DNA of 64,000 bases. It comes from Pseudomonas nunensis (GTDB taxonomy: Bacteria; Pseudomonadota; Gammaproteobacteria; Pseudomonadales; Pseudomonadaceae). Below the pieces are notes generated by a model. It ran no database searches. It had not been told where the DNA came from and saw only the letters and a program-made list of their open reading frames with translations. The stretch's first letter is position 1. Each line of letters begins with the position of its first letter. The stretch is from assembly GCF_024296925.1 (NCBI RefSeq), contig NZ_CP101125.1, positions 5,272,501 to 5,336,500 of the forward strand, written 5' to 3'. Shown piece after piece: positions 24,761 to 34,232 of this stretch. A program made the position numbers and the translations under genes.

Positions 24761-24784
24761 ACCTAAAGCCTGGGAGCGGCCTTT

Positions 24785-26458
24785 ATGCTGGTGCACCTGT
24801 CCGTACATAACTACGCCATCGTTGAACATCTCGATCTCGAACTCGATCGCGGGATGAGCGTGATCACAGGGGAAACCGGCGCCGGCAAGTCGATCATGCT
24901 CGACGCCCTGGGCCTGACCCTGGGTGATCGCGCCGACAGCGGCGTGGTCCGCCCCGGTGCCGACAAGGCCGACATCCTGGCGACCTTCGACCTGGTCGAT
25001 ATCCCGGAAGCCAGTGCCTGGCTGGCCGAGCGCGACCTGGAAAGCGACGGCCCGTGCATCCTGCGCCGGGTGATTACCGCTGAAGGCCGTTCACGCGGCT
25101 ATATCAACGGCACGCCCTGCCCCCTCGGCGACCTCAAGTCCCTCGGCGAGCTGCTGATTGATATCCACAGCCAGCACGAACACCAATCCCTGCTCAAGAC
25201 TGACACCCACCGCCGCCTGCTCGACGAGTACGCCGGCGCCACAGATCTCGCCCGCCAGGTTCAACTGGCCGCCCAGCGCTGGCGCCAGACCCGCCAGGAG
25301 CTGGAGCGCCTGTCCAACTCCGGCGACGAGCAGCGTGCCCGCCATCAATTGCTCAGCTATCAACTCGAAGAGCTGGAAAACCTTGGCCTCGGCGAAAACG
25401 AACTGGAACAACTGGAGCAGGAACACAAGAATCTGACCAATGCTGAAACCTTGCTGGGCATCTGCCGACAAGTAGTCGAGCAATGCAGCGAAAGTGATTC
25501 CGGCAACGTACTGAACGCCCTGACCGCCAGCCTCAACCGCTTGTCGAGCGTAAACAACTCGATCGGCGCCTTGGGCGAAGCCAGCAGCCTGCTGACCAGC
25601 GCGCAGATTCAGGTTGAAGAAGCCGTCGGCGAACTTAACCGGTTCCTTGATAACTTCGACGCCGACCCGGCGCGCCTTCAATATCTGGAGGAACGCCTCG
25701 ATGCGATCTACACCCTGGCGCGCAAACACCGCATCCAGCCGACCGAAGTCGCCGAGATGCAGCAAAAGCTGCTGGATGAAATCGAAACCCTGAATGCCAA
25801 TGACGAATCCATCGAACGCTTGAGCGATGAACTCGCTTCCTATGCCCGTCATTATCAAGAGAAGGCTCGGGACTTGAGTGATCTGCGCCATCAGGCCTCA
25901 GGCAGCCTGGCCAGCGCCGTGGAGCAGGAAATCCAGCGTCTGGGCATGCCTGGCGGGCGCTTCACCATTGAATTGCGCCCCAACAGCAGCAACGAACTGC
26001 TGCCCAACGGGCTGGAACAGGTAGAACTTCTGGTCAGCGCCAACCCCGGGCAACCGATGAAAGCCCTGGCAAAAGTGGCGTCGGGCGGTGAGCTGTCGCG
26101 GATCAGCCTGGCGATCCAGGTCATCACCGCACAAACCTCCCGGGTTCCGACCCTGGTGTTCGACGAAGTGGATGTGGGCATCGGCGGCCCGACGGCCGAG
26201 ATTGTCGGTCAGTTGCTACGCCGGCTCGGAGAGCGCGGACAGGTGCTGACGGTCACTCACCTGCCGCAAGTGGCGGCGCAGGGTCACCAGCATCTATTTG
26301 TTCATAAGGTACGCGGCGAGGATGCAACGCATACAGCCGTGTCCAAGCTGAGCAAGAATGATCGCGTCGAAGAAGTTGCACGCATGCTCGGGGGTATCGA
26401 TCTGACGAAGGAATCCCTGGCTCACGCGAAGAAAATGGTCATCACCGCCAAAATTTAA
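24785..26458 (+). CDS. recN: DNA repair protein RecN
   Basis: SMC-like ATPase acting in recombinational repair of double-strand breaks. The 557-residue protein has Walker A in ITGETGAGKS near 30, a central coiled-coil region (about 150-370), the ABC signature SGGELSRISLA near 430 and Walker B VFDEVDVGIGG near 458. It diverges from grpE and is preceded by a LexA box, consistent with SOS control known for recN. Confidence 0.97.
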   Translation: MLVHLSVHNYAIVEHLDLELDRGMSVITGETGAGKSIMLDALGLTLGDRADSGVVRPGADKADILATFDLVDIPEASAWLAERDLESDGPCILRRVITAEGRSRGYINGTPCPLGDLKSLGELLIDIHSQHEHQSLLKTDTHRRLLDEYAGATDLARQVQLAAQRWRQTRQELERLSNSGDEQRARHQLLSYQLEELENLGLGENELEQLEQEHKNLTNAETLLGICRQVVEQCSESDSGNVLNALTASLNRLSSVNNSIGALGEASSLLTSAQIQVEEAVGELNRFLDNFDADPARLQYLEERLDAIYTLARKHRIQPTEVAEMQQKLLDEIETLNANDESIERLSDELASYARHYQEKARDLSDLRHQASGSLASAVEQEIQRLGMPGGRFTIELRPNSSNELLPNGLEQVELLVSANPGQPMKALAKVASGGELSRISLAIQVITAQTSRVPTLVFDEVDVGIGGPTAEIVGQLLRRLGERGQVLTVTHLPQVAAQGHQHLFVHKVRGEDATHTAVSKLSKNDRVEEVARMLGGIDLTKESLAHAKKMVITAKI

Positions 26459-26473
26459 GATCAGCAGAAAGCA

Positions 26474-26499
26474 CGAAGGCGACCCTTGGGTCGCCTTCG
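26474..26499. terminator. Bidirectional terminator between recN and fur
   Basis: Perfect 12-bp inverted repeat CGAAGGCGACCC-TT-GGGTCGCCTTCG in the 75-base gap between the two convergent genes. Confidence 0.8.
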
Positions 26500-26533
26500 C
26501 TCGTTTCGCGAACATCCTGTTCGCGCGACATGC

Positions 26534-26938
26534 TTACTTTTTCTTGCGCACGTACAGCACGAGATTGTGATCCACCATCTCGAAACCGTACTTGTCGACG
26601 ATCGCCTTCTGAAGACGCTCGATTTCTTCGTCGAAGAATTCGATCACTTCACTGGTTTCGACGTTGACCATATGATCGTGATGCTTGCCGTCGTCCAGCT
26701 CGAAGACGGCATGACCGCCGTCGAAATTGTGTCGCACCACAAGCCCAGCTGCCTCGAACTGAGTCAGTACACGGTAAACCGTGGCCAGACCGACGTCCTC
26801 ACCAGCCTCCATCAGCGCCTTGTAAACATCCTCGGCACTCATGTGGCGTTGCTCGGCGGAATCGAGCATTTGCAGAATTTTGACCCGTGGCAGGGTCACT
26901 TTGAGGCCGGCTTTGCGTAGTTCGCTATTTTCAACCAT
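26534..26938 (-). CDS. fur: Ferric uptake regulator Fur
   Basis: Iron-responsive repressor of siderophore and iron-uptake genes. The 134-residue protein has the winged-helix domain (1-83), the motif KHHDHMV (86-91) and C-terminal metal ligands (EVIEFFDEEIE, DHNLVLYV). It contains no cysteine at all: position 92, Cys in P. aeruginosa Fur, is Asn here, and the CxxC pair of E. coli Fur is absent. This means it has no structural Cys4 zinc site. Divergent from bamE and convergent with recN, a conserved arrangement. Confidence 0.97.
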   Translation of the reverse strand: MVENSELRKAGLKVTLPRVKILQMLDSAEQRHMSAEDVYKALMEAGEDVGLATVYRVLTQFEAAGLVVRHNFDGGHAVFELDDGKHHDHMVNVETSEVIEFFDEEIERLQKAIVDKYGFEMVDHNLVLYVRKKK

Positions 26939-27035
26939 GGTCAGCTTTCTCGCGATGCTGCTTCGCAGCTTCTCTTAATGCGGGTATGATCGGCGTTTAC
27001 GTTGTCCCAGCCAAGATAGTGGAAGTCGCCCACCG

Positions 27036-27563
27036 ATGCAAAACACCAAGCTCTTGCTAACCAGTTTCACCTTCGTGGGACTGCTCGCACTCGCCGGTTG
27101 TTCATTCCCCGGGGTTTACAAAATCGACATCCAGCAGGGCAATGTCGTCACGCAGGACATGATAGACCAGTTACGCCCGGGAATGACCCGTCGGCAAGTA
27201 CGGTTTATCATGGGTAACCCTCTGCTGACCGACACGTTCCATGCCGATCGCTGGGATTACCTGTATAGCCTGCAACCGGGTGGTGGTGAACGCCAACAGG
27301 AACGCATAAGCGTTATCTTCAACCCTAATGACCAGCTTGTCAGCCTGTCGGGCGATTTTATGCCCGGTGTGAGCCGCGACGAAGCCATTCTCGGCAAGGA
27401 ACCCGGCACTACTGTGACCGCTCCTGCAGAAAACACCGAGAAGCCAAAACCGGAAAAACCGGTGAAACCAGGTTCGCTGCTGGACCAGATCCAGAAGGAC
27501 GTCGACGGTGTAGAAACCGTTCCAGTCCCGAGTCCGGAACCACTGGACACCACGCCGCAATAA
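27036..27563 (+). CDS. bamE: Outer membrane protein assembly factor BamE (OmlA) lipoprotein
   Basis: Lipoprotein of the BAM complex that inserts beta-barrel proteins into the outer membrane. The 175-residue precursor has a signal peptide with lipobox LAGC (Cys22) and the SmpA/OmlA domain (about 30-110: [25 protein letters not shown]). The C-terminal third is Pro/Glu/Lys-rich and probably disordered, longer than in E. coli BamE. Divergent from fur, as in other pseudomonads. Confidence 0.95.
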   Translation: MQNTKLLLTSFTFVGLLALAGCSFPGVYKIDIQQGNVVTQDMIDQLRPGMTRRQVRFIMGNPLLTDTFHADRWDYLYSLQPGGGERQQERISVIFNPNDQLVSLSGDFMPGVSRDEAILGKEPGTTVTAPAENTEKPKPEKPVKPGSLLDQIQKDVDGVETVPVPSPEPLDTTPQ

Positions 27564-27576
27564 TTTGCGACGCAAT

Positions 27577-27606
27577 AAAAAACCCGGCATGTCCGGGTTT
27601 TTTATT
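27577..27606 (+). terminator. Rho-independent terminator of bamE
   Basis: AAAACCCGG-CATGT-CCGGGTTTTTTATT right after the bamE stop. The A-rich left flank also lets it work for the convergent rnfH transcript. Confidence 0.9.
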
Positions 27607-27624
27607 GTCTGGCGTTTGATCAGG

Positions 27625-27939
27625 TCATTGATTGCGCGCTTTGGCCTCGGCAGCCTTGGCGGCACGCAAGCGGCGGACCTCTTTGGGATCGGCGAGCAGC
27701 GGTCGGTAAATCTCGATGCGATCACCCGCCTGAACCACGCGGGTATCGGGGTCAACGATCACTTTGCCGAAGATTCCAACCGGACAATCGGCCAGATCCA
27801 GCTCAGGAAACTCGGCACCTACGCCGGATTCGAGCAGAGCGGCCCGAACCGTAGAGCCCGCTGGTACCGACACAGTCAGCAACACCTGGCGATCAACGGC
27901 GGCATACACCACCTCAACCTCGATCACCGGATCAACCAT
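27625..27939 (-). CDS. rnfH: RnfH family ubiquitin-like protein (UPF0125)
   Basis: Small protein of 104 residues with the beta-grasp RnfH fold; the family is co-conserved with RatA but its molecular role is not settled. Motifs: IEVEVVYA near the N-terminus, SGVGAEFPELDL, VGIFGKVIVDPDTRVVQAGDRIEIYRPL. The start ATG at 27937-27939 overlaps the end of ratA by 8 bases, indicating coupled translation. Confidence 0.92.
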   Translation of the reverse strand: MVDPVIEVEVVYAAVDRQVLLTVSVPAGSTVRAALLESGVGAEFPELDLADCPVGIFGKVIVDPDTRVVQAGDRIEIYRPLLADPKEVRRLRAAKAAEAKARNQ

Positions 27940-28366
27940 GCATCTGCTTTGCGCGCTGACAGAACGCGTCCACCAGGGTGTTTGCCGCCTGATTGAACAA
28001 AGGCCCCAACGTTGCGCGCACGATCGGCCCGGCGTAGTCGAACGACAGGTCCAGGCTGATCTTGCAGGCCTTTTCGCCCAATGGCTTGAACACCCAGACG
28101 CCATGCAACTGGTTGAACGGACCTTCTTCAAGATTCATCTCGATCGAATGCCCGGGCACCAGCGTGTTGCGCGTGACGAAATGCTGGCTCAACCCACCCT
28201 TGGCCACACCCACACTGGCACGCATGTGCTCAGGGGAGCTTTCCAGCACTTCGGCGGCGGAGCACCACGGCAGGAATTCCGGATAACGCGCCACGTCGTT
28301 GACCAGGTCATAGAGGGCTTGTGCCGGATACGGCAACAGGGCCGAGCGTTGAATATGTGTCGTCAT
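27932..28366 (-). CDS. ratA: Type II toxin-antitoxin-like / coenzyme Q-binding START protein RatA
   Basis: START/polyketide-cyclase-like protein of 144 residues. E. coli RatA was described as an inhibitor of 70S assembly, while the family is also related to the COQ10 ubiquinone-binding proteins. Visible motifs: ALYDLVNDVARYPEFLPWCSAAEVL and FKPLGEKACKISLDLSF. The start MTTHIQRSALLPYP matches the family. The gene lies in the conserved smpB-ratA-rnfH-bamE block and overlaps rnfH. Confidence 0.92.
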   Translation of the reverse strand: MTTHIQRSALLPYPAQALYDLVNDVARYPEFLPWCSAAEVLESSPEHMRASVGVAKGGLSQHFVTRNTLVPGHSIEMNLEEGPFNQLHGVWVFKPLGEKACKISLDLSFDYAGPIVRATLGPLFNQAANTLVDAFCQRAKQMHG

Positions 28367-28373
28367 GTCAGCG

Positions 28374-29777
28374 TCACTTCCACAGCTGGGCGGCAAACAC
28401 TACGAGAATGCCGATGGGCGCCACATAGCGCATCAAAAACAGGGACAGGTTGAACAACATCGGGTTACGGATCGACAACTCATCGCGAACCGCTTCACGC
28501 CCCATGATCCAGCCTGCAAATACCACGAAACACAAACCACCGAGTGGCAGCATGATCCGCGAGGTGAAGAAGTCGATCACACCAAAGAAGTCCAGGCCAC
28601 CGGCCGCACCCCATTGGTAGAGATGGAACATTCCACCTTCGTTCACGAAAAACTTGGCTTCCTTCCATATATTGAAGGAAAACACCGTGCCCAGACCAAC
28701 GAACCAGCAGGTGAATGCCAACCAGAACGTCACCCACGCGCGGCTGATTTTGGTGCGTTCAACCAGGTAAGCCACCATCGGTTCGAGCAACGAAATAGCC
28801 GAACTCCAGGCGGCAACCGCCACCAACACGAAGAACACTACGCCCATCAACTGGCCAAACGCTACGTTACCGAAGGCAAATGGCAGGCTGACAAACATCA
28901 GGCCAGGGCCTTCGCTAGGGTTCAGGCCCGCGGCGAACACAATCGGAAACAATGCCAGGCCAGCTACCAGCGATACGAAGGTATCAAGCAACGCCACACC
29001 GACCACGGTGCCGGAAATCGACGAGTTCTTCGGCATGTACGCGCCGTAGATCATGATCGAACCCACGCCCACGCTCAGGGAGAAGAACGCGTGCCCCATG
29101 GCGGGCAACAAGCCATCGAGGACTTTTTCCGGGTGGAAGTCGAACATGAAATGCACGCCTTCCATGAAATGGCCGGTGGTCATGCTGTAACCGAGCAGCA
29201 CAATCACCATCACGAACAGCAACGGCATCATGATTCGCAGGCTGCGCTCAAGTCCGGCGACCACGCCTTTGGCGATCACCACGGCAGACAACAGCATAAA
29301 TATCGTGTGCCAAAGTGTCAGGCGCCAAGGATCGGCGATTACATTGCCGAAATAAGCGCCGACCTGATCCGCCGTCACGCCCTGGAAATCGCCCCGGCCC
29401 ATGTCGATGATGTAATCCAGCGACCAGCCGCCGACCACACTATAGAAAGACAGGATCAGCAACGCCGTGATCATCCCGGCGAATGCGCCCCAGGACCACT
29501 TGCCGGAATGCCCCGCTTCCTGCGCCAATACCTTCAGGGCATTCGCCGGACTTTGACGCGCGCGGCGGCCGATCAGGGTTTCCGCCAGCATGACCGGCAC
29601 CCCGATCAGCGCGATGCAGGCCAAAAACATCAGCACGAAGGCGCCGCCGCCATAGACGCCAACCATGTACGGGAATTTCCAGATGCTACCCAGCCCCACG
29701 GCCGAACCGGTCGCGGCGAGTATGAAGACCCAGCGGCTAGCCCAACTGCCGTGGACAGAAACCTTGTCTGTCGACAT
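28374..29777 (-). CDS. Sodium-dependent transporter, neurotransmitter:sodium symporter family
   Basis: Inner-membrane Na+-coupled symporter of the LeuT-like NSS family, 467 residues with about 11-12 membrane segments. The N-terminus has the NSS signature [24 protein letters not shown] (TM1 with the unwound Na+/substrate site) and GGAFVLMFL. Substrate is probably an amino acid, but cannot be read from sequence. It starts 7 bases before ratA ends downstream and is divergent from smpB across 118 bases. Confidence 0.92.
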   Translation of the reverse strand: MSTDKVSVHGSWASRWVFILAATGSAVGLGSIWKFPYMVGVYGGGAFVLMFLACIALIGVPVMLAETLIGRRARQSPANALKVLAQEAGHSGKWSWGAFAGMITALLILSFYSVVGGWSLDYIIDMGRGDFQGVTADQVGAYFGNVIADPWRLTLWHTIFMLLSAVVIAKGVVAGLERSLRIMMPLLFVMVIVLLGYSMTTGHFMEGVHFMFDFHPEKVLDGLLPAMGHAFFSLSVGVGSIMIYGAYMPKNSSISGTVVGVALLDTFVSLVAGLALFPIVFAAGLNPSEGPGLMFVSLPFAFGNVAFGQLMGVVFFVLVAVAAWSSAISLLEPMVAYLVERTKISRAWVTFWLAFTCWFVGLGTVFSFNIWKEAKFFVNEGGMFHLYQWGAAGGLDFFGVIDFFTSRIMLPLGGLCFVVFAGWIMGREAVRDELSIRNPMLFNLSLFLMRYVAPIGILVVFAAQLWK

Positions 29778-29895
29778 CGTTATCACGCCCAAGCGTTCAA
29801 AAAAGAGGCCGCATTGTCCGGGATTCAATCAACCTGCTCAAGCACGTAGCGATACCGTAGCCGACTCGCGCGCAACTCCCTATAATGCCGCCCCT

Positions 29896-30378
29896 ATGGC
29901 TAAACAGAAGAAACACCCAACAGGGACCATCGCGCAAAATAAAAAGGCGCGACACGATTACTTCATCGAACATAAGTTCGAGGCTGGTCTGGTCCTGGCC
30001 GGCTGGGAAGTAAAAAGTCTGCGGGCAAGCAAGCTACAGCTTGTTGACAGTTACGTACTGCTCAAGGATGGCGAAGCCTGGCTGCTCGGCAGTCACATCA
30101 CGCCGCTGATGACCGCCAGCACCCACGTAATTGCTGATCCGACCCGCACCCGAAAATTGCTGCTCAACCGCCGCGAGCTGGAAAAGCTCGCCGCCGCCGT
30201 GCAGCAAAAAGGTTATGCCTGCGTGTGCCTGTCCTGGTACTGGAGCAAGCACATGGTCAAGTGCGAGATTGCTCTGGGCAAGGGCAAGAAGGAATACGAC
30301 AAGCGTGATACCGAACGCGAACGCGACGCCGGTCGCGAGTTGCAGCGTGCGGTGCGGAACAAGGGCAAGGAAGATTAA
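29896..30378 (+). CDS. smpB: SsrA-binding protein SmpB
   Basis: Binds tmRNA and brings it to stalled ribosomes for trans-translation. The 160-residue protein has the OB-fold core ([37 protein letters not shown]) and the basic C-terminal tail [19 protein letters not shown] that mimics codon-anticodon pairing in the mRNA channel. The ATG at 29896 is chosen by homology. Its partner ssrA lies in the same window at 40172. Confidence 0.97.
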   Translation: MAKQKKHPTGTIAQNKKARHDYFIEHKFEAGLVLAGWEVKSLRASKLQLVDSYVLLKDGEAWLLGSHITPLMTASTHVIADPTRTRKLLLNRRELEKLAAAVQQKGYACVCLSWYWSKHMVKCEIALGKGKKEYDKRDTERERDAGRELQRAVRNKGKED

Positions 30379-30400
30379 TCTTTCTGCCTGATCGCGGCTC

Positions 30401-30518
30401 CTGTGGCGAGGGAGCTTGCTCCCGCTCGGCTGCGAAGCAGTCGCCATCTATTTTCATGGCGACATCGACAAGCGAAGGCCGCTTCGCGCCCTGGCGGGAG
30501 CAAGCTCCCTCGCCACAA
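30401..30518. repeat. REPIN (inverted pair of REP elements)
   Basis: REP arm TGTGGCGAGGGAGCTTGCTC at 30402 and its inverted partner GAGCAAGCTCCCTCGCCACA ending at 30517, about 70 bases apart, between convergent smpB and lldR. Typical Pseudomonas REPIN doublet mobilised by RAYT transposases; none is encoded in this window. Confidence 0.85.
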
Positions 30519-30533
30519 TGAACTGAAAACCCA

Positions 30534-31301
30534 CTACATCCCCTTGCGCCGCTCCGCCCGAGCCATGCGCTGCACTTCCTGACGCACCTCCTCCAACACT
30601 TCCTGCACATACAAAATGTGTCGGCTGGAGACTTCCCGCGCCTGTTCCGCACGCCCTTCGATAATCGCCAGGTACAACTCACGATGCTGACTGATCAGCA
30701 TGTCGCGGGTCTCGGTGCGCTGCTTGTACATCCCGCCAATGTTGGTCACCACGTTGCGCTTGAGCAAATCGAACAGCCCGCGAATGGTGTGCAACAACAC
30801 GGCGTTATGACTGGCCTCGGCGATGGCCAGGTGAAATTTCGCATCCGCCGCGCCCTCTTCCACCCGGCTCACTTCATCGTGGCGCGTGTAGCAATCCTGC
30901 AATTCTTCGAACGCCGCCGTCAGCCGTTCGCGATCCACATCGGTGGCGCGCAACGCGGCGTAATAGGCGCAGGAGGCTTCCAGGGTATGGCGAAACTCCA
31001 GCAGATCACGCTGCGCCTCGGGGTTGCTTTCCAGCAGATGCAGCAGCGGATCGCTGAAGGTCGAGCCAAGGGAATCCACCACATAATTGCCGCCGCCCTG
31101 GCGACTGACCAGCAAGCCTTTGGCCGCCAGCTTCTGAATCGCTTCGCGCAACGAAGGGCGTGACACGCCGAACTGCTCGGCCAACGCGCGCTCGGCCGGC
31201 AAACGTTCGCCGGACTTCAGCGTGCCCTCGAGAATCATCCCCTCGAGCCGCTCGACAATATCGTCAGACAAACGGCGCTGACGAATCTGATCAAACCCCA
31301 T
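30534..31301 (-). CDS. lldR: Lactate-responsive GntR/FadR-family regulator
   Basis: Transcription factor of 255 residues with an N-terminal winged helix (about 8-75: SGERLPAERALAEQFGVSRPSLREAIQKLAAKGLL) and a C-terminal all-helical FCD effector domain with the metal/ligand residues in FRHTLE, FHLAIAEASHN and QHREL. Divergent from lldP, with an ideal FadR-type palindrome (31495-31511) between them, so it most likely represses lldP-lldEFG-dld without lactate. Assignment as LldR rests on family plus context. Confidence 0.92.
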   Translation of the reverse strand: MGFDQIRQRRLSDDIVERLEGMILEGTLKSGERLPAERALAEQFGVSRPSLREAIQKLAAKGLLVSRQGGGNYVVDSLGSTFSDPLLHLLESNPEAQRDLLEFRHTLEASCAYYAALRATDVDRERLTAAFEELQDCYTRHDEVSRVEEGAADAKFHLAIAEASHNAVLLHTIRGLFDLLKRNVVTNIGGMYKQRTETRDMLISQHRELYLAIIEGRAEQAREVSSRHILYVQEVLEEVRQEVQRMARAERRKGM

Positions 31302-31447
31302 AACTCAATTCTCCACGATCCCGGCAGCTCGCCGGGCTCTCTATTCTGGCCTATCGGCGCTGTGGCAGCACCTACCAGACGACGCTTGATCGAACAGATC
31401 AGATGCGTTGTGCACCGCTTATTCGACAAAAGTTTTAGGGCGGCAAA

Positions 31448-31477
31448 TTGACACACCCCATACAAGGCTTTTACCCT
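31448..31477 (+). promoter_or_regulatory. Putative sigma-70 promoter of lldP
   Basis: TTGACA at 31448-31453 and TACCCT at 31472-31477, spacer 18. The -35 is perfect, the -10 weak. The LldR palindrome lies just downstream, around the expected transcript start, consistent with repression. Confidence 0.5.
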
Positions 31478-31494
31478 AGCCAACAGCGATTGTA

Positions 31495-31511
31495 AATTGG
31501 TATTACCAATT
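31495..31511. promoter_or_regulatory. LldR operator palindrome
   Basis: Perfect 17-bp palindrome AATTGGTATTACCAATT containing the FadR-subfamily core TGGTNNNACCA. It lies between lldR and lldP, 51 bases before the lldP ATG. Confidence 0.85.
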
Positions 31512-31562
31512 AACCAAGAACGCTGACAGTGCCTGACCAACAACAATTAGGGGCCACCCCAT

Positions 31563-33257
31563 ATGCAAACCTGGCAACAGCTCTACAGCCCGCTCGGCAG
31601 TCTCGGCGTGTCCGCACTCGCGGCCGTCATCCCCATTGTATTTTTCTTCCTGGCCTTGGCCGTGTTCCGCCTCAAAGGCCACGTAGCCGGCAGCATCACG
31701 CTGGCCTTGTCGATTGCCGTAGCGATCTTCGCCTTCCAGATGCCGGTAGACATGGCCTTCGCCGCTGCCGGATATGGCTTTGCGTATGGCCTGTGGCCGA
31801 TTGCGTGGATCATCGTCGCGGCGGTGTTCCTCTACAAACTGACGGTCAAGAGCGGCCAGTTCGAAGTGATCCGCAGCTCGGTGCTGTCGATCACCGACGA
31901 CCAGCGCCTGCAAGTGCTGCTGATCGGCTTCTGCTTCGGCGCATTCCTGGAAGGCGCCGCCGGTTTCGGCGCGCCGGTAGCGATTACCGCCGCACTGCTG
32001 GTAGGACTTGGTTTCAACCCGCTGTACGCCGCCGGCCTGTGCCTGATCGCCAACACCGCGCCCGTCGCGTTCGGCGCCCTGGGCATTCCGATCATCGTGG
32101 CGGGACAAGTGACTGGGATCGACGCGTTCAAGATCGGCGCCATGACCGGTCGCCAACTGCCGCTGCTGTCGCTGTTCGTGCCGTTCTGGCTGGTGTTCAT
32201 GATGGACGGCCTGCGCGGCGTGCGGGAAACCTGGCCGGCCGCATTGGTCGCGGGCTTGAGCTTCGCCATCACCCAATACTTCACTTCCAACTTCATCGGC
32301 CCGGAACTGCCGGACATCACATCAGCACTGGTCAGCCTTATTTCCCTGACGCTGTTCCTGAAAGTCTGGCAGCCAAAACGCGCTGCAGGCCAGCACATCG
32401 CCGGCGCTGTTTCGGCATCCGTTGTGACCGCCAGCGCCGGTGGTTTCGGTCAGCCGCGCAGCACCGTGGCGTCACCGTACAGCCTGGGTGAAATTTTCAA
32501 AGCCTGGTCGCCGTTCCTGATCCTCACCGTGCTGGTCACCATCTGGACCCTGAAACCGTTCAAGGCGATGTTTGCCGCCGGCGGTTCGATGTACAGCTGG
32601 GTGTTCAACTTCGCCATCCCGCACCTGGACCAGATGGTGATCAAGGTCGCGCCGATCGTGACGGTTCCGACCGCCATTCCAGCGGTGTTCAAACTTGATC
32701 CGATTTCCGCGACCGGCACGGCGATTTTCTTCTCCGCGCTGATCTCGATGCTTGTACTGAAGATCAATTTCAAAATTGGTCTTACCACATTGAAAGAGAC
32801 CTTCTACGAACTGCGCTGGCCGATCCTGTCCATCGGCATGGTGCTGGCGTTTGCGTTCGTCACCAACTACTCGGGCATGTCATCGACCATGGCCTTGGTG
32901 CTGGCGGCAACCGGTGCGGCGTTCCCGTTCTTCTCGCCGTTCCTCGGCTGGCTGGGCGTGTTCCTGACTGGCTCCGATACCTCCTCGAACGCACTGTTCA
33001 GTTCGTTGCAAGCGACCACCGCGCACCAAATCGGTGTCAGCGATGTGTTGTTGGTGGCCGCGAACACCAGCGGCGGCGTGACCGGCAAGATGATCTCGCC
33101 GCAATCGATCGCCGTGGCCTGCGCCGCGACCGGGCTGGTGGGCAAGGAGTCGGATCTGTTCCGTTTCACCCTCAAGCACAGCCTGTTCTTCGCCACGATT
33201 GTCGGCTTGATCACCTACATCCAGGCCTACTGGCTTACCGGGATGCTGGTGCATTAA
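31563..33257 (+). CDS. lldP: L-lactate permease
   Basis: Inner-membrane lactate/proton symporter of the LctP family, 564 residues with about 12-14 membrane segments. Family segments include [38 protein letters not shown] and [13 protein letters not shown]. First gene of the lactate operon, with a good ATG immediately after an AT-rich leader. Two stem-loops separate it from lldE. Confidence 0.96.
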   Translation: MQTWQQLYSPLGSLGVSALAAVIPIVFFFLALAVFRLKGHVAGSITLALSIAVAIFAFQMPVDMAFAAAGYGFAYGLWPIAWIIVAAVFLYKLTVKSGQFEVIRSSVLSITDDQRLQVLLIGFCFGAFLEGAAGFGAPVAITAALLVGLGFNPLYAAGLCLIANTAPVAFGALGIPIIVAGQVTGIDAFKIGAMTGRQLPLLSLFVPFWLVFMMDGLRGVRETWPAALVAGLSFAITQYFTSNFIGPELPDITSALVSLISLTLFLKVWQPKRAAGQHIAGAVSASVVTASAGGFGQPRSTVASPYSLGEIFKAWSPFLILTVLVTIWTLKPFKAMFAAGGSMYSWVFNFAIPHLDQMVIKVAPIVTVPTAIPAVFKLDPISATGTAIFFSALISMLVLKINFKIGLTTLKETFYELRWPILSIGMVLAFAFVTNYSGMSSTMALVLAATGAAFPFFSPFLGWLGVFLTGSDTSSNALFSSLQATTAHQIGVSDVLLVAANTSGGVTGKMISPQSIAVACAATGLVGKESDLFRFTLKHSLFFATIVGLITYIQAYWLTGMLVH

Positions 33258-33282
33258 GACTACGAGCAACACGGAAAAAACC

Positions 33283-33307
33283 GACGCCGGATCACGTTTC
33301 CGGCGTC
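33283..33307 (+). terminator. Stem-loop after lldP
   Basis: Arms GACGCCGG / CCGGCGTC with a 9-base loop, 26 bases past the lldP stop and without a T run. Likely partial terminator or RNA-stabilising hairpin within the operon. Confidence 0.5.
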
Positions 33308-33330
33308 AGCTATTCACTACCCGGTCTGTA

Positions 33331-33368
33331 AGGCTGCTGAAAGCTTGCCGCTCTATATTCAGCAGCCT
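33331..33368 (+). repeat. Inverted repeat in the lldE leader
   Basis: Perfect 11-bp arms AGGCTGCTGAA / TTCAGCAGCCT with a 16-base loop, 40 bases before the lldE ATG. Could fold in the mRNA or be a protein site. Confidence 0.6.
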
Positions 33369-33407
33369 CAACGGACGGATAACCGGGACCACCCGGAGAC
33401 ACGCCTG

Positions 33408-34232
33408 ATGAGCGAGCTTTTTTACAACGCTGTGCCGAACGCGACCCGCGTCGCGCCGCCACTGCCCAAGCCTCGGCAATACCCCAGCGAAAAACCGTCA
33501 CGGGTCTACCTGTTCGGGACCTGCGTGGTGGATTTGTTCTACCCCGAAGCCGGGATGGACGCGATTCACCTGCTGGAACGCGAAGGCATCCGTGTCGACT
33601 ACCCGCAAGGGCAAAGCTGCTGCGGACAACCGGCTTACACCTCCGGTTACACCGAACAGGCCCGGACCGTGGCGCGCTCGCAACTGGCATTGTTTGCCGG
33701 GGATTTTCCGGTGGTGGTGCCGTCGGGCTCTTGCGCAGGCATGTTGCGCGAACACTACGCCGACTTGTTCAAGGACGAGCCGGACACGCTGAAACAGGTC
33801 CTGGCCCTCGCTGCCCGGACTTATGAATTGGCGGAGTTCTTGCTGTTTGTCTGCAAGGTGCAGCTCAAGGACAGCGGCGAACCGGTCAAAGTGGCGCTGC
33901 ACACTTCGTGCTCGGCACGTCGCGAGATGAACACGCACCTGCACGGCCGCGAGTTATTGGCGCAGTTGGGCAATGTGGAACGGGTCGAGCACAGCCACGA
34001 AAGTGAATGCTGTGGCTTTGGTGGGACTTTCAGCGTCCGTATGCCAGACATTTCCGGCGCGATGGTGGCTGACAAGACCCGCTCGTTGAAGGAATCTGGC
34101 GCACATCAGGTACTGAGTGCCGATTGCGGTTGCCTGATGAACATCAACGGCTCGCTGGAGAAACAAAAGGAAGCGCTGCGCGGCCAACACCTGGCCAGTT
34201 TCCTTTGGCAGCGCACCGGAGGTGTTCAATGA
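33408..34232 (+). CDS. lldE: L-lactate utilisation protein LldE (LutA), CCG-domain subunit
   Basis: One of three subunits of the iron-sulfur L-lactate oxidising system LldEFG/LutABC. The 274-residue protein has two Cys-rich CCG domains: CCGQPAYTSG near 66 and ECCGFGGTFS near 202, as in heterodisulfide reductase-like proteins. The ATG at 33408 (MSELFYNAVPNAT) is chosen; the frame is open further upstream but that overlaps the leader hairpin. Its stop overlaps the lldF start in ATGA. Confidence 0.93.
   Translation: MSELFYNAVPNATRVAPPLPKPRQYPSEKPSRVYLFGTCVVDLFYPEAGMDAIHLLEREGIRVDYPQGQSCCGQPAYTSGYTEQARTVARSQLALFAGDFPVVVPSGSCAGMLREHYADLFKDEPDTLKQVLALAARTYELAEFLLFVCKVQLKDSGEPVKVALHTSCSARREMNTHLHGRELLAQLGNVERVEHSHESECCGFGGTFSVRMPDISGAMVADKTRSLKESGAHQVLSADCGCLMNINGSLEKQKEALRGQHLASFLWQRTGGVQ

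Noticed and set aside
28365..29849. 494-residue plus-strand frame opposite the NSS transporter
   Set aside because: His/Gln/Arg-rich antisense product of a hydrophobic gene, not a real protein.
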